DNA of 8,782 bases from positions 1 to 8,782 of the forward strand of contig DOVL01000234.1 of NCBI GenBank assembly GCA_003520105.1, read 5' to 3'. Numbering within the stretch: the stretch's first letter is position 1; every line of letters begins with the position of its first letter. This document shows, piece by piece, positions 1 through 6,263 of this stretch. Made by a program: the position numbers and the translations under genes. The notes under the pieces are model-generated. The model ran no database searches. It worked only from the letters and a program-made list of their open reading frames with translations, and had not been told where the DNA came from. This DNA comes from Lachnospiraceae bacterium (GTDB lineage Bacteria > Bacillota > Clostridia > Lachnospirales > Lachnospiraceae).

Positions 1-1538
1 ATAAGATCCTTGGTACAAGGTGCTTCACCGATCAGCATGCCCTTACTGTCGTATTTCTTGACGATATCATTTATCCTCGCGCACTGCTCGTTAACTTCAT
101 CCGATGCAACCTTATACTCAGACATGATAAGAAGCATCTCATATTCGCCGTTATCAAATATCTTTCTGAGTTTCTCAGGCATCATCTCTCCAGGAATGCT
201 AGGTCCGAGAACCGACTCCATACCGAGAACTGACTTTACGCCATCAACCGCATTAACCTCTTCGATAAGCTCATTTACCTCTCTGGACTTAAGATTGCTG
301 TCAAGAAGAAGCATATGTGTCGAGTTCATATTGAAGTTTTCCTGAAGCTTATCGTTAGCCTTGATACTTGCCAGATTCTTAGGAAGTGATGAATCAAGGT
401 TGTAATATACTTCTGTGTTTTTGTATCCGATGAAAGCCGGTACCAGAATTGCTGCGAAAAGGAGCAGGAATATCCATGAATGCTTTACAACTCCCTTGCA
501 GAATCTGTCGAACTTAGGGATCAGCGGTTTGTGTGAGGTTTTTGTTATAGCATTGTCAAATACAAGTATCATTGAAGGAAGAATGGTTACGCAGCTTATA
601 ACACCGAGTACAACACCCTTGGCCATAACGATACCGAGGTCAAGTCCGAGTGTAAAACTCATGAAGCAGAGAGCTACGAAACCTGCAACTGTTGTGATTG
701 AACTTCCTACAACCGATGAAAGTGTCTTGCCGATTGCATCGGCCATTGCACTTTCCTTATCTCCCGGATAATTCTTCTTCTCATCACAGTAGCTGTGCCA
801 CAGGAAGATTGAGTAGTCCATAGTAACGGCCAGCTGAAGTACTGCAGCAAGAGCCTGTGTTACGTATGATATCTCGCCCTGAATGATATTTGTTCCGAGA
901 TTATAGATGATTGCCATTCCTATACTTAAAAGGAAGAAAACAGGAATAAGGAACGAATCCATCGTAAGTCCGAGAATAAGCAGTGAAAGTGCAACTGCTA
1001 TTGCAACATATTTTGGAATCTGATCATCCGAAAGAAGCTTTGTATCGGTAACCATCGCTGACATTCCGCTGATGTAAACCTGATCATCCGCTATCTTTCT
1101 GATCTCCTGTATTGCGTCCATCGTCTCATCCGATGACATCGTAGATGAGAAGAGAACTGCCATAAGCGTACTGTCTCCGTTTCTGAAGACCTTATATATT
1201 CTCTCCGGAATAAGTTCTTCCGGGATCGAGATATCCAGAAGTGTGTCATACCAGATAACTGATTTGACATTATCTACCTTCTCGATCTGTTCTTTCATTT
1301 TAACTATGTCTTTGTCCTTCATGCCCTCGACGACTACCAGGGAGAAGGCTCCGGTTCCGAAATCCTCTGCAAGAATATTCTGACCCTTCATGGTTTCAAT
1401 ATCCTTCGGCAGATAAGTCAGAACATCATAATTGATCCTGGTGTTTAAAAAACCGAACGCTGCCGGTATCAGAAGGATCACAGCAATGATTAGTATCGGA
1501 ATCCTGAGTTTTACAACTGTCTTTCCAAACCTGCTCAT
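1..1538 (-). CDS. MMPL/RND-family membrane exporter, N-terminal 512 residues (cut by window edge)
   Basis: Predicted inner-membrane transporter of the MMPL/RND superfamily, whose members move lipids, drugs or other hydrophobic molecules using the proton gradient; the substrate cannot be read from sequence. The start at 1538 is preceded by GGAGG (1547-1551) at 8-nt spacing. The layout is the family's duplicated half: a membrane segment at about residues 12-30, an extracytoplasmic domain at about 31-172, then a cluster of about five membrane segments (about 176-327). The fourth holds TMDYSIF (residues 239-245), the MMPL signature with its buried Asp. A second membrane-anchored unit begins with the segment at about 354-372, followed by a second extracytoplasmic domain. 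The remaining membrane segments lie beyond the left edge, and related clostridial proteins are roughly 700 residues or longer. The gene is separated from the M23 gene upstream by a terminator, and its promoter region carries operator-like repeats, so it is probably its own regulated unit. Family call is confident; substrate is unknown. Confidence 0.93.
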   Translation of the reverse strand, partial: MSRFGKTVVKLRIPILIIAVILLIPAAFGFLNTRINYDVLTYLPKDIETMKGQNILAEDFGTGAFSLVVVEGMKDKDIVKMKEQIEKVDNVKSVIWYDTLLDISIPEELIPERIYKVFRNGDSTLMAVLFSSTMSSDETMDAIQEIRKIADDQVYISGMSAMVTDTKLLSDDQIPKYVAIAVALSLLILGLTMDSFLIPVFFLLSIGMAIIYNLGTNIIQGEISYVTQALAAVLQLAVTMDYSIFLWHSYCDEKKNYPGDKESAMADAIGKTLSSVVGSSITTVAGFVALCFMSFTLGLDLGIVMAKGVVLGVISCVTILPSMILVFDNAITKTSHKPLIPKFDRFCKGVVKHSWIFLLLFAAILVPAFIGYKNTEVYYNLDSSLPKNLASIKANDKLQENFNMNSTHMLLLDSNLKSREVNELIEEVNAVDGVKSVLGMESVLGPSIPGEMMPEKLRKIFDNGEYEMLLIMSEYKVASDEVNEQCARINDIVKKYDSKGMLIGEAPCTKDL

Positions 1539-1589
1539 TTTTCTTACCTCCATTTCTTTGTTCGATGTTAGAATAAGCCCGCATTTTCT

Positions 1590-1607
1590 TTTTGTAATTA
1601 TACAAAA
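1590..1607. promoter_or_regulatory. Perfect inverted repeat covering the MMPL -10 box, candidate operator
   Basis: TTTTGTA and TACAAAA form perfect 7-bp arms around a 4-nt centre, and the repeat contains the -10 box at 1597-1602. A dimeric repressor bound here would block the promoter. The repeat is AT-rich, so chance is possible, and no regulator can be assigned. Confidence 0.45.
1597..1602 (-). promoter_or_regulatory. Candidate -10 box of the MMPL gene promoter
   Basis: A perfect TATAAT on the minus strand places transcription start near 1590, giving a leader of about 50 nt before the start codon at 1538. No good -35 sits at the usual distance: AGTTAG is at 17-nt spacing and TTAGAC at 15-nt spacing. 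This would suit a promoter that is weak or depends on a regulator. The box lies inside an inverted repeat (1590-1607). Confidence 0.6.
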
Positions 1608-1616
1608 TGTTTGATT

Positions 1617-1643
1617 TGTCTAACTTTAGGACAGCTGTCTAAA
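1617..1643. promoter_or_regulatory. Cluster of TTAGACA half-sites upstream of the MMPL promoter
   Basis: On the minus strand TTAGACA occurs twice, at 1636-1642 and 1617-1623, with starts 19 bp apart. The first copy belongs to an inverted repeat at 1625-1643, TTTAGGACAGCTGTCTAAA, symmetric around ACAGCTGT except for one extra G. Its core GACAGCTGTC (1630-1639) is a perfect palindrome. Position, just upstream of and overlapping the -35 region, suits an operator for a dimeric regulator of the exporter. TetR-type regulators commonly control such exporters, but which protein binds here is unknown. Confidence 0.5.
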
Positions 1644-1682
1644 AATGTACCCCGAAGGCCGGAAACAACCTGTAAAACGTAA

Positions 1683-1716
1683 AGAAAAAGGCGTCGCCGA
1701 AAATCGGCAACGCCTT
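1683..1716 (-). terminator. Rho-independent terminator of the M23 peptidase gene
   Basis: Read on the minus strand, bases 1716 to 1688 form a hairpin with arms AAGGCGT-GCCGA and TCGGC-ACGCCTT, one C/A mismatch and a 3-nt loop, followed by TTTTTCTTT. It begins 14 nt after the stop codon at 1731 and separates the peptidase gene from the exporter gene. Confidence 0.9.
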
Positions 1717-1730
1717 GAAAAAGCTTATAT

Positions 1731-3137
1731 TTAATTCAAATATGCTAACGGATCAACATAGGAACCATTAACTTCTACCGCAAAGTGAAGATGAGGTCCG
1801 GTACTGATACCTGTACTTCCTGAATAAGCAATAAGCTGTCCGCCTGATACATAATCACCGGTTGAAACCGCAAATCCGGAAAGGTGCATATATGTCGTAC
1901 TGAGTCCTTCACCGTGATATATAGTCACATAATTACCTGCCCATGAATTATATCCTGCAGCTGTAACTGTTCCCGGTGCAGCAGCAATAACGGAAGAAGA
2001 CATTGAACATCCTATATCCAATCCCTGATGATATGTAGAAGCACCCGCTGTAGGAGCCTCACGTGCACCGAAATAATCAGTTATAAGATAACATGATGGA
2101 GCCGGCCAGATAAGTGAACCTCCTGTATAATAGATCTTTTCCTCATAGTCATCATAGCTGTCATCGTAGCTATCATCGTAATCATCATCGTCGTCATCGT
2201 CATAATCACTGGAAGCGTCCGAATCAGATGCTGTCTCTGCTTCCTCTCTCTTACGTCTCTCTTCCTCTTCCTTCTGCCTACGCTTTTCTGCTTCTGCTGC
2301 TTCCGCTTCTTCTCGCTGTCTTCTGAGTTCTTCCTGTCTGCGCTTTTCTTCCTGCCTTCTTGCTTCCTCGGCAGCAGCCGCAGCCTCAGCTATCTGGAGC
2401 AGCTGTGCTTCAAAGGCATCTCTCTGTGCCGTAAGCTCAGATATCTCACCTTCTGTTTCACCTATTTCTACATTCAGTGCAAGAATAACCTCTCTCTTAC
2501 CATCAACCATGACCTGAAGAGCTTCCTGCTCAGTCTGTGCTTCTTCGGTCAGCTCATCGACCTTTGCAAGATTTCTGTTGAGAAGATCCTTATACATCTC
2601 AATACTTGCTCTTATATTGCATAATCTGTCAAGCTGAACCTGATCATAAGATGATATCTGCGAAACATACTCGGATTCATTCAGCATATTCTTGAAATCA
2701 TCCACATTCATCAGAGCATCGATGTAAGCTGTATCGCCGTTTTCGTAAGCATACTGGATACGCTCCTTCATATTATCATACTGAAGCTTCTCCTCATAAT
2801 ATGCATTCTGAATTCTGAGCTGTGTTACGGCTATTTCCGTCTGAAGTGCCGTTCTCTGATCGATAAGTTCGCTTATCTTATCATTGTATTCACCGATCTG
2901 ATTATCAAGTTCTACTACGACTGATTTAACCTGATCAACGTTATCCTCAAGACCGGAAAGCTTATCCTTAGCCTCGTTGATCTTCTCTTCAGCTTCTTTT
3001 TTCTTTCTTTCAAGTTCATCAACGGATTCTGTTTCCTCATCAGCATGTACATATCTGATCTTATTTGATGCAGGAGCAAGTACCATAACTCCAACCATCA
3101 ACAGAGCAACCGTTCTATTTCTAAGCTTTTTTATCAT
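1731..3137 (-). CDS. Secreted coiled-coil M23 (LytM-type) murein peptidase, PcsB/EnvC-like
   Basis: Predicted exported cell-wall endopeptidase of 468 residues that cuts peptide bridges in peptidoglycan. A Sec signal peptide covers residues 1-32: Lys/Arg start, hydrophobic core at 9-24, likely cleavage after VHA. A long coiled coil (about 34-250) includes the region YENGDTAYIDALM (131-143), which resembles the PcsB/EnvC-type hydrolase coiled coil. A Glu/Arg/Gln/Ala-rich helix (about 250-302) and an acidic linker (304-333) lead to an M23 domain (about 341-466). The zinc and catalytic motifs are intact: H370xxxD374, H418 in YMHL and H449-L-H451. It is therefore likely an active enzyme, unlike EnvC and NlpD, whose metal sites are degenerate. 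The domain also has two cysteines, C349 and C377. I chose the ATG at 3137 because GGGAGG (3143-3148) lies 5 nt upstream; an in-frame TTG at 3176 would extend the protein by 13 residues and disturb the signal peptide. It has its own promoter and terminator and lies 116 nt after the histidine kinase gene, which suggests a shared envelope role. Confidence 0.93.
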   Translation of the reverse strand: MIKKLRNRTVALLMVGVMVLAPASNKIRYVHADEETESVDELERKKKEAEEKINEAKDKLSGLEDNVDQVKSVVVELDNQIGEYNDKISELIDQRTALQTEIAVTQLRIQNAYYEEKLQYDNMKERIQYAYENGDTAYIDALMNVDDFKNMLNESEYVSQISSYDQVQLDRLCNIRASIEMYKDLLNRNLAKVDELTEEAQTEQEALQVMVDGKREVILALNVEIGETEGEISELTAQRDAFEAQLLQIAEAAAAAEEARRQEEKRRQEELRRQREEAEAAEAEKRRQKEEEERRKREEAETASDSDASSDYDDDDDDDYDDSYDDSYDDYEEKIYYTGGSLIWPAPSCYLITDYFGAREAPTAGASTYHQGLDIGCSMSSSVIAAAPGTVTAAGYNSWAGNYVTIYHGEGLSTTYMHLSGFAVSTGDYVSGGQLIAYSGSTGISTGPHLHFAVEVNGSYVDPLAYLN

Positions 3138-3142
3138 TTCGA

Positions 3143-3148
3143 CCTCCC
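3143..3148 (-). promoter_or_regulatory. Ribosome binding site that fixes the M23 peptidase start
   Basis: GGGAGG lies 5 nt before the ATG at 3137 and inside the longer reading frame that would begin with TTG at 3176. This favours the shorter protein with a normal signal peptide. Confidence 0.85.
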
Positions 3149-3183
3149 AAATAACTCGTCGACTAATCCTATTCAATGATAAA

Positions 3184-3212
3184 AGTATATAATATCGAAT
3201 AAATTATGTAAA
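3184..3212 (-). promoter_or_regulatory. Sigma-A-type promoter of the M23 peptidase gene
   Basis: On the minus strand, -35 TTTACA (3207-3212) and -10 TATACT (3184-3189) are separated by 17 nt. Each box differs from consensus at one position. The predicted start is near 3177, with a leader of about 40 nt. A 6-bp AT-only hairpin (TTAATA/TATTAA) upstream is too weak to end transcription from the kinase gene, so the peptidase may also be read from the operon upstream. Confidence 0.75.
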
Positions 3213-3253
3213 GTGCATTAGTTTAATATTTTATTAAGTTTGTTACATAAATA

Positions 3254-4762
3254 TTACATCGGTAACTCAAACTTAAAAATATTAAACTCTTTGCCACCAT
3301 TTATCTTCTCAGTCTCCACATAAAGCTTTCCTTTGTGAAGTTCAGCTATCTGAATCGCTATTGAGAGCCCTAGTCCGTATCCCGGAGTACTCTCTCTTGA
3401 CTCATCAGCTCTGAAAAATCTCTCAAAAACTCTGTTCTTTTCTTCCGCTGTAAGTGCTTTGCCTGCGTTTTTAACGGAAACAACCGCCCTTTTATCCAGT
3501 TTTTTAAGAGAAACTTCGATCTCAGACTTCTCATTACTGTATTTGATGGCGTTATCTATAAGTATATCCACAAGCTGTTTAAGCTTATCCCTGTTCCCGC
3601 GGACATTGATATCCTCTGCGATGTTGTCCTTAATGCTTCGTCCGGCATCATATGCGACCGGATCCCATGACAGAAGGTCATCCGAGATAAGACTGCTGAG
3701 ATCAACCTCTTCCATGACCGGACCGTTCTCCGCACTGTCGCCTCTTGCAAGATCGATGAGTTCCTGAACTAGCTCCTTCATCCTTGCAGACTCAGCCTTG
3801 ATATTATCCAGTCTCCTCTTGTTCTTGCCATCTATCTCGTCTGATTTGATGACCATATCCGTATTTGAGATGATGACCGCAAGCGGAGTTTTCAGCTCAT
3901 GTGAGGCATCGGCAACAAATCTCTTCTGATTCCTGAGAGCCCTCTCAACCGGCTTGACAGCCCACTTGGAAATAAGAAGGCTGACAACAAACATTACAAC
4001 AGTAACCGCAAGACTTATCCATAATGATTTCTTCAGCTGTTTGCTGAGAATACTCATTGATGTGGAGATATCCGCGAAAGCCATTGCAGTCCTGCCATCA
4101 TCAAACGACCTCTTCATAAATCTGATCTTGTAATCATCCAGGACGCCCTTGTCTTGTCCTTCAGCCTCGGCAGCCTTGACAAGAGTTTCCGCATCCTCGT
4201 TGGCGATAAAGAAAATATCGTTCCTGTTAACTTCTATATTTCCGTCAGCATCGATGATAACGCACATGACAGGCGTCGTAGAAATACCATCCATCGCGTC
4301 TCTGTCTCTGAAATCCGGGATATAATCTCCCTCTCCGTCAGGGAAACGCTTTCCGTCACGGTTTCCTTTACCATCCTGCGTAGCATTCTCGTTACCTGTC
4401 CCATCGCCATCCGGTGGATTGATACCATCAGGAGGATTGGTCCCATCCGGTATAATCATTCCGTCAGGGATTTCGGTCCCATCCGGAAAACCGGTTCCAT
4501 CCGGATCAACGAACATATCCGGTGTAAACTCTCCCGAATTCTGTCTGTCCACTCTGTCGATTGCCATTCTCAGTGCGTTCTCACTCTGTTCATCCATGGT
4601 TCTTTTGTTTGAAATATACTGAACAGTAAAGACAACAGCAAGAAATGCCACAACGATTATCATCATTATGGCACAGAATTTTATGCGCAGTCTGCGGATT
4701 ATCTTACGGTCGCCGGCTGCGGCGTGTATTTTATTTTCATTCTTTTTGATACTGTCTGTCAT
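3254..4762 (-). CDS. Membrane sensor histidine kinase with PDG-repeat sensor domain
   Basis: Sensor kinase of 502 residues, predicted partner of the response regulator encoded 41 nt upstream. Membrane segments lie at about residues 29-50 and 245-266, enclosing an extracytoplasmic domain of about 190 residues. That domain starts with an acidic hexapeptide array (87-146, see separate entry), followed by a short region with VMCVIIDADGNIEVN (165-179) that resembles a small PAS-like sensor fold. The dimerisation/phosphoacceptor helix has SHELKTP with H288. The ATPase domain has an N-box with N404, a G1-like VKNAG (430-434) where Asn replaces the usual Asp, FERFFRADES (446-455) and a G2 box GYGLGL (461-466). 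The Asn form of G1 is often seen in Firmicute kinases and does not argue for inactivity. The ligand is unknown. The ATG at 4762 has only a weak purine-rich site (AAGAAAG), so translation may depend on the gene upstream. No strong terminator follows the stop codon. Confidence 0.94.
   Translation of the reverse strand: MTDSIKKNENKIHAAAGDRKIIRRLRIKFCAIMMIIVVAFLAVVFTVQYISNKRTMDEQSENALRMAIDRVDRQNSGEFTPDMFVDPDGTGFPDGTEIPDGMIIPDGTNPPDGINPPDGDGTGNENATQDGKGNRDGKRFPDGEGDYIPDFRDRDAMDGISTTPVMCVIIDADGNIEVNRNDIFFIANEDAETLVKAAEAEGQDKGVLDDYKIRFMKRSFDDGRTAMAFADISTSMSILSKQLKKSLWISLAVTVVMFVVSLLISKWAVKPVERALRNQKRFVADASHELKTPLAVIISNTDMVIKSDEIDGKNKRRLDNIKAESARMKELVQELIDLARGDSAENGPVMEEVDLSSLISDDLLSWDPVAYDAGRSIKDNIAEDINVRGNRDKLKQLVDILIDNAIKYSNEKSEIEVSLKKLDKRAVVSVKNAGKALTAEEKNRVFERFFRADESRESTPGYGLGLSIAIQIAELHKGKLYVETEKINGGKEFNIFKFELPM
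4325..4504 (-). repeat. 18-bp in-frame repeat encoding a PDGxxx hexapeptide array
   Basis: Six consecutive hexads begin with PDG at kinase residues 87, 93, 99, 105, 111 and 117 (bases 4397-4504). The register continues without a break: one non-matching hexad at 123, then QDG at 129, RDG at 135 and PDG at 141. This gives ten hexads, of which nine have DG at the second and third positions. The repeat lies in the extracytoplasmic part, 37 residues after the first membrane segment. The other three positions of each hexad vary. Role unknown; an acidic spacer, a cation-binding segment or a wall-contacting segment are possible. Confidence 0.88.
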
Positions 4763-4803
4763 GCTTTCTTTTTTACCATTTAACGATTATTCATCCTGAA
4801 TCC

Positions 4804-5475
4804 TTACGAATCCTCCAGATGATATCCAACCATTCTGACCGCCTTGATCGATACCTTTGATTTCAATGAATTAAGCTTCTTTCTGAGGAAGGAAATATAT
4901 GCTTCAACATTGTTGTCTCCCGCATCGGAATCATATCCCCAGATTTTATTTATTATGGTTTCCTTGGAGATGATCGACTTACCGTTGATCATAAGATAAC
5001 GCATCAGATCAAATTCCTTGGCATTGAGCTTGATCTCCTTGCCATTGCAGCTGAGTGTATTTGAAGATGTGTGAAGCGTAAGATCACCGAAGCTCACATC
5101 ATCAGGAACGAAATCTGCCTTTCTGCGCATAATGGCGTGAAGACTCGCAACCAGCTCTTCATTCTCAAAAGGCTTGGTCAGATAGTAATCTGCACCGAGA
5201 TTCAGTCCGTTAACCCTGTCACCGAGTTCTGTTCTCGCAGTCAGCATAAGCACCGGCGTCGTAACGCCCTCTTCACGTATCTTCTTCAGGATGTCAAAGC
5301 CATTCATCTTCGGAAGCATAACATCAAGCACTATGGCATCATAGATTCCGGAAGCTGCGTTATAATAACCATCCTCACCGTCATTTGATACATCTACCGT
5401 ATCTCCGCTATCACTAATTATATCGGCTATGGTCTCTGCCAGCCTCTTTTCATCCTCTACGACAAGTACTCTCAT
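4804..5475 (-). CDS. OmpR/PhoB-family response regulator
   Basis: DNA-binding response regulator of 223 residues, the usual length for the family. The receiver domain (about 1-118) has acidic residues E7-D8-E9, the phosphorylation site D51 in IVLDVMLP, T79 and K101 in TKPF. The winged-helix domain (about 126-220) ends with the typical RKKLNSL and VRMVGYHL segments. Phosphorylation by the adjacent kinase should control DNA binding. It lies 25 nt after the LemA-like gene and 41 nt before the kinase gene, on the same strand, so the three are probably one transcript. The start at 5475 has an unusual all-G ribosome binding site, GGGGG (5482-5486), at 6-nt spacing. Target genes are not known; the neighbouring peptidase gene is a reasonable candidate. 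Confidence 0.95.
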   Translation of the reverse strand: MRVLVVEDEKRLAETIADIISDSGDTVDVSNDGEDGYYNAASGIYDAIVLDVMLPKMNGFDILKKIREEGVTTPVLMLTARTELGDRVNGLNLGADYYLTKPFENEELVASLHAIMRRKADFVPDDVSFGDLTLHTSSNTLSCNGKEIKLNAKEFDLMRYLMINGKSIISKETIINKIWGYDSDAGDNNVEAYISFLRKKLNSLKSKVSIKAVRMVGYHLEDS

Positions 5476-5500
5476 TTTTCGCCCCCGCTTATATCAAACA

Positions 5501-6028
5501 CTACTCTTTATTCTGCTTCATAACATAAGTGAAGATTCCCTTAGGACTCTTCCTTTTACGTCTTGCAACAAAGGAAAACGGAAATTTAGCTATCTTGGAA
5601 TTGTATACATTAACAGCCTTATTATGCTTAACGGTGTTTGCGATAACTTCTATTCTGAGTGCCTCAAGCTCTTCATCATATTTTGCAAGTACAGCCTTAT
5701 CAGTCTCATCTGTCACTGCAGTTCTGTCAACATTTTTCAGATTTTCCATATTGTCGCAGTAATCCGAAAACTTCTTGATCTGCATGGTTACAGGCATTCC
5801 GAGTCCAAGCTCCTGAGTATCCCTGATGTCTCTCGTATCAATATTGTATTTTTCAAGCACCGCAGACGCCTTCCTAAGTCTGTGCTGTATATCCCACAGA
5901 TAAGTGTCAATCGTCGATGCCTCGTTTCTATAAGCGTTTTCAACCTTATCAACTCCGCTGACACCGATTATATAAATGATCAAAAATACAATAATGACCA
6001 GACATGCTATGCCAATAAATGTCCCCAT
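5501..6028 (-). CDS. Divergent LemA-like membrane protein
   Basis: Small membrane protein of 175 residues: one N-terminal membrane segment (about 4-22) followed by a helical soluble domain. Family placement rests mainly on the end of the domain, where HNKAVNVYNSKIAKFP (135-150) and the following FSFVA match the LemA pattern in which YN, FP and a hydrophobic-A motif close the last helix. Length is also close to the usual 180-190 residues. The usual LemA segment containing RxDLIPNLV near the first helix is not recognisable, so this is a divergent member. The tail is very basic (RRKRK, 156-160). The molecular function of LemA proteins is poorly defined. A good GGGAGG site (6036-6041) lies 7 nt before the ATG. 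As the first gene of the presumed operon with the two-component pair, it may be an accessory or target protein of that system. Family call is moderate. Confidence 0.72.
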   Translation of the reverse strand: MGTFIGIACLVIIVFLIIYIIGVSGVDKVENAYRNEASTIDTYLWDIQHRLRKASAVLEKYNIDTRDIRDTQELGLGMPVTMQIKKFSDYCDNMENLKNVDRTAVTDETDKAVLAKYDEELEALRIEVIANTVKHNKAVNVYNSKIAKFPFSFVARRKRKSPKGIFTYVMKQNKE

Positions 6029-6090
6029 CAGATATCCTCCCTGTTTTCGAATAAACCTATTCTTATTCCGACTTTATTTCACTAAATTTT

Positions 6091-6119
6091 ATTTTAACAT
6101 GACGAGATCATATTTTAAA
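6091..6119 (-). promoter_or_regulatory. Candidate promoter of the LemA-like/response regulator/kinase operon
   Basis: On the minus strand, an extended -10 of the form TGnTAAAAT (TAAAAT at 6091-6096, TG at 6098-6099) follows a partial -35, TTTAAA (6114-6119), with a 17-nt spacer. It would give a leader of about 55 nt. The region is AT-rich, so the assignment is tentative. Confidence 0.5.
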
Positions 6120-6188
6120 TATATTTTTTGCCCAACTTTGACGTTTTGTTCCTTTATTTAGCTATGGCTCTGTGATATATTTTTAATG

Positions 6189-6233
6189 CAGTATTGAGGA
6201 GTCTTTTATCAAAATTCAGTATTGCGGAATTTT
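6189..6233. promoter_or_regulatory. Operator-like palindrome and direct repeat upstream of the tetR gene
   Basis: AAAATTC (6211-6217) and GAATTTT (6227-6233) form the arms of a 23-bp imperfect palindrome ending 30 bp before the tetR start. Part of it, CAGTATTGCGGA (6217-6228), is a near copy of CAGTATTGAGGA (6189-6200), with starts 28 bp apart. TetR-family genes are often controlled by their own product at such sites. I found no convincing promoter for tetR; TTGACG (6138-6143) is a possible -35 without a good -10. Confidence 0.45.
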
Positions 6234-6263
6234 TTTCAATCAGAATGAGAGAAAGGCAGGAGC

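Noticed and set aside
415..771. Plus-strand open frames of 118 and 111 residues in the exporter region
   Set aside because: Both lie opposite the intact MMPL reading frame, which has the expected membrane topology and signature motif.
2139..2228. CRISPR-like or mobile repeat at the TCATCG-rich stretch
   Set aside because: The repeats are short, in frame, and encode the Asp-rich linker of the peptidase; there are no spacers or insertion-sequence ends.
3138..3176. Longer M23 peptidase starting with TTG at 3176
   Set aside because: It would place GGGAGG inside the gene and put 13 charged residues before the signal peptide.
3226..3241. Terminator after the histidine kinase gene
   Set aside because: Only a 6-bp AT-only stem (TTAATA/TATTAA) with no U-tract is present, too weak to call.
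4154..4612. Plus-strand open frame of 152 residues opposite the kinase sensor region, with repetitive Arg/Ile/Ser content
   Set aside because: Its repetitive look is the reverse reading of the PDG hexad DNA; a second shadow frame at 4419-4622 shows PSG hexads for the same reason.
5429..6085. Plus-strand open frame of 218 residues opposite the LemA-like gene
   Set aside because: It is antisense to a gene with a good ribosome binding site and family match, has no such site itself, and its translation has no recognisable domain.
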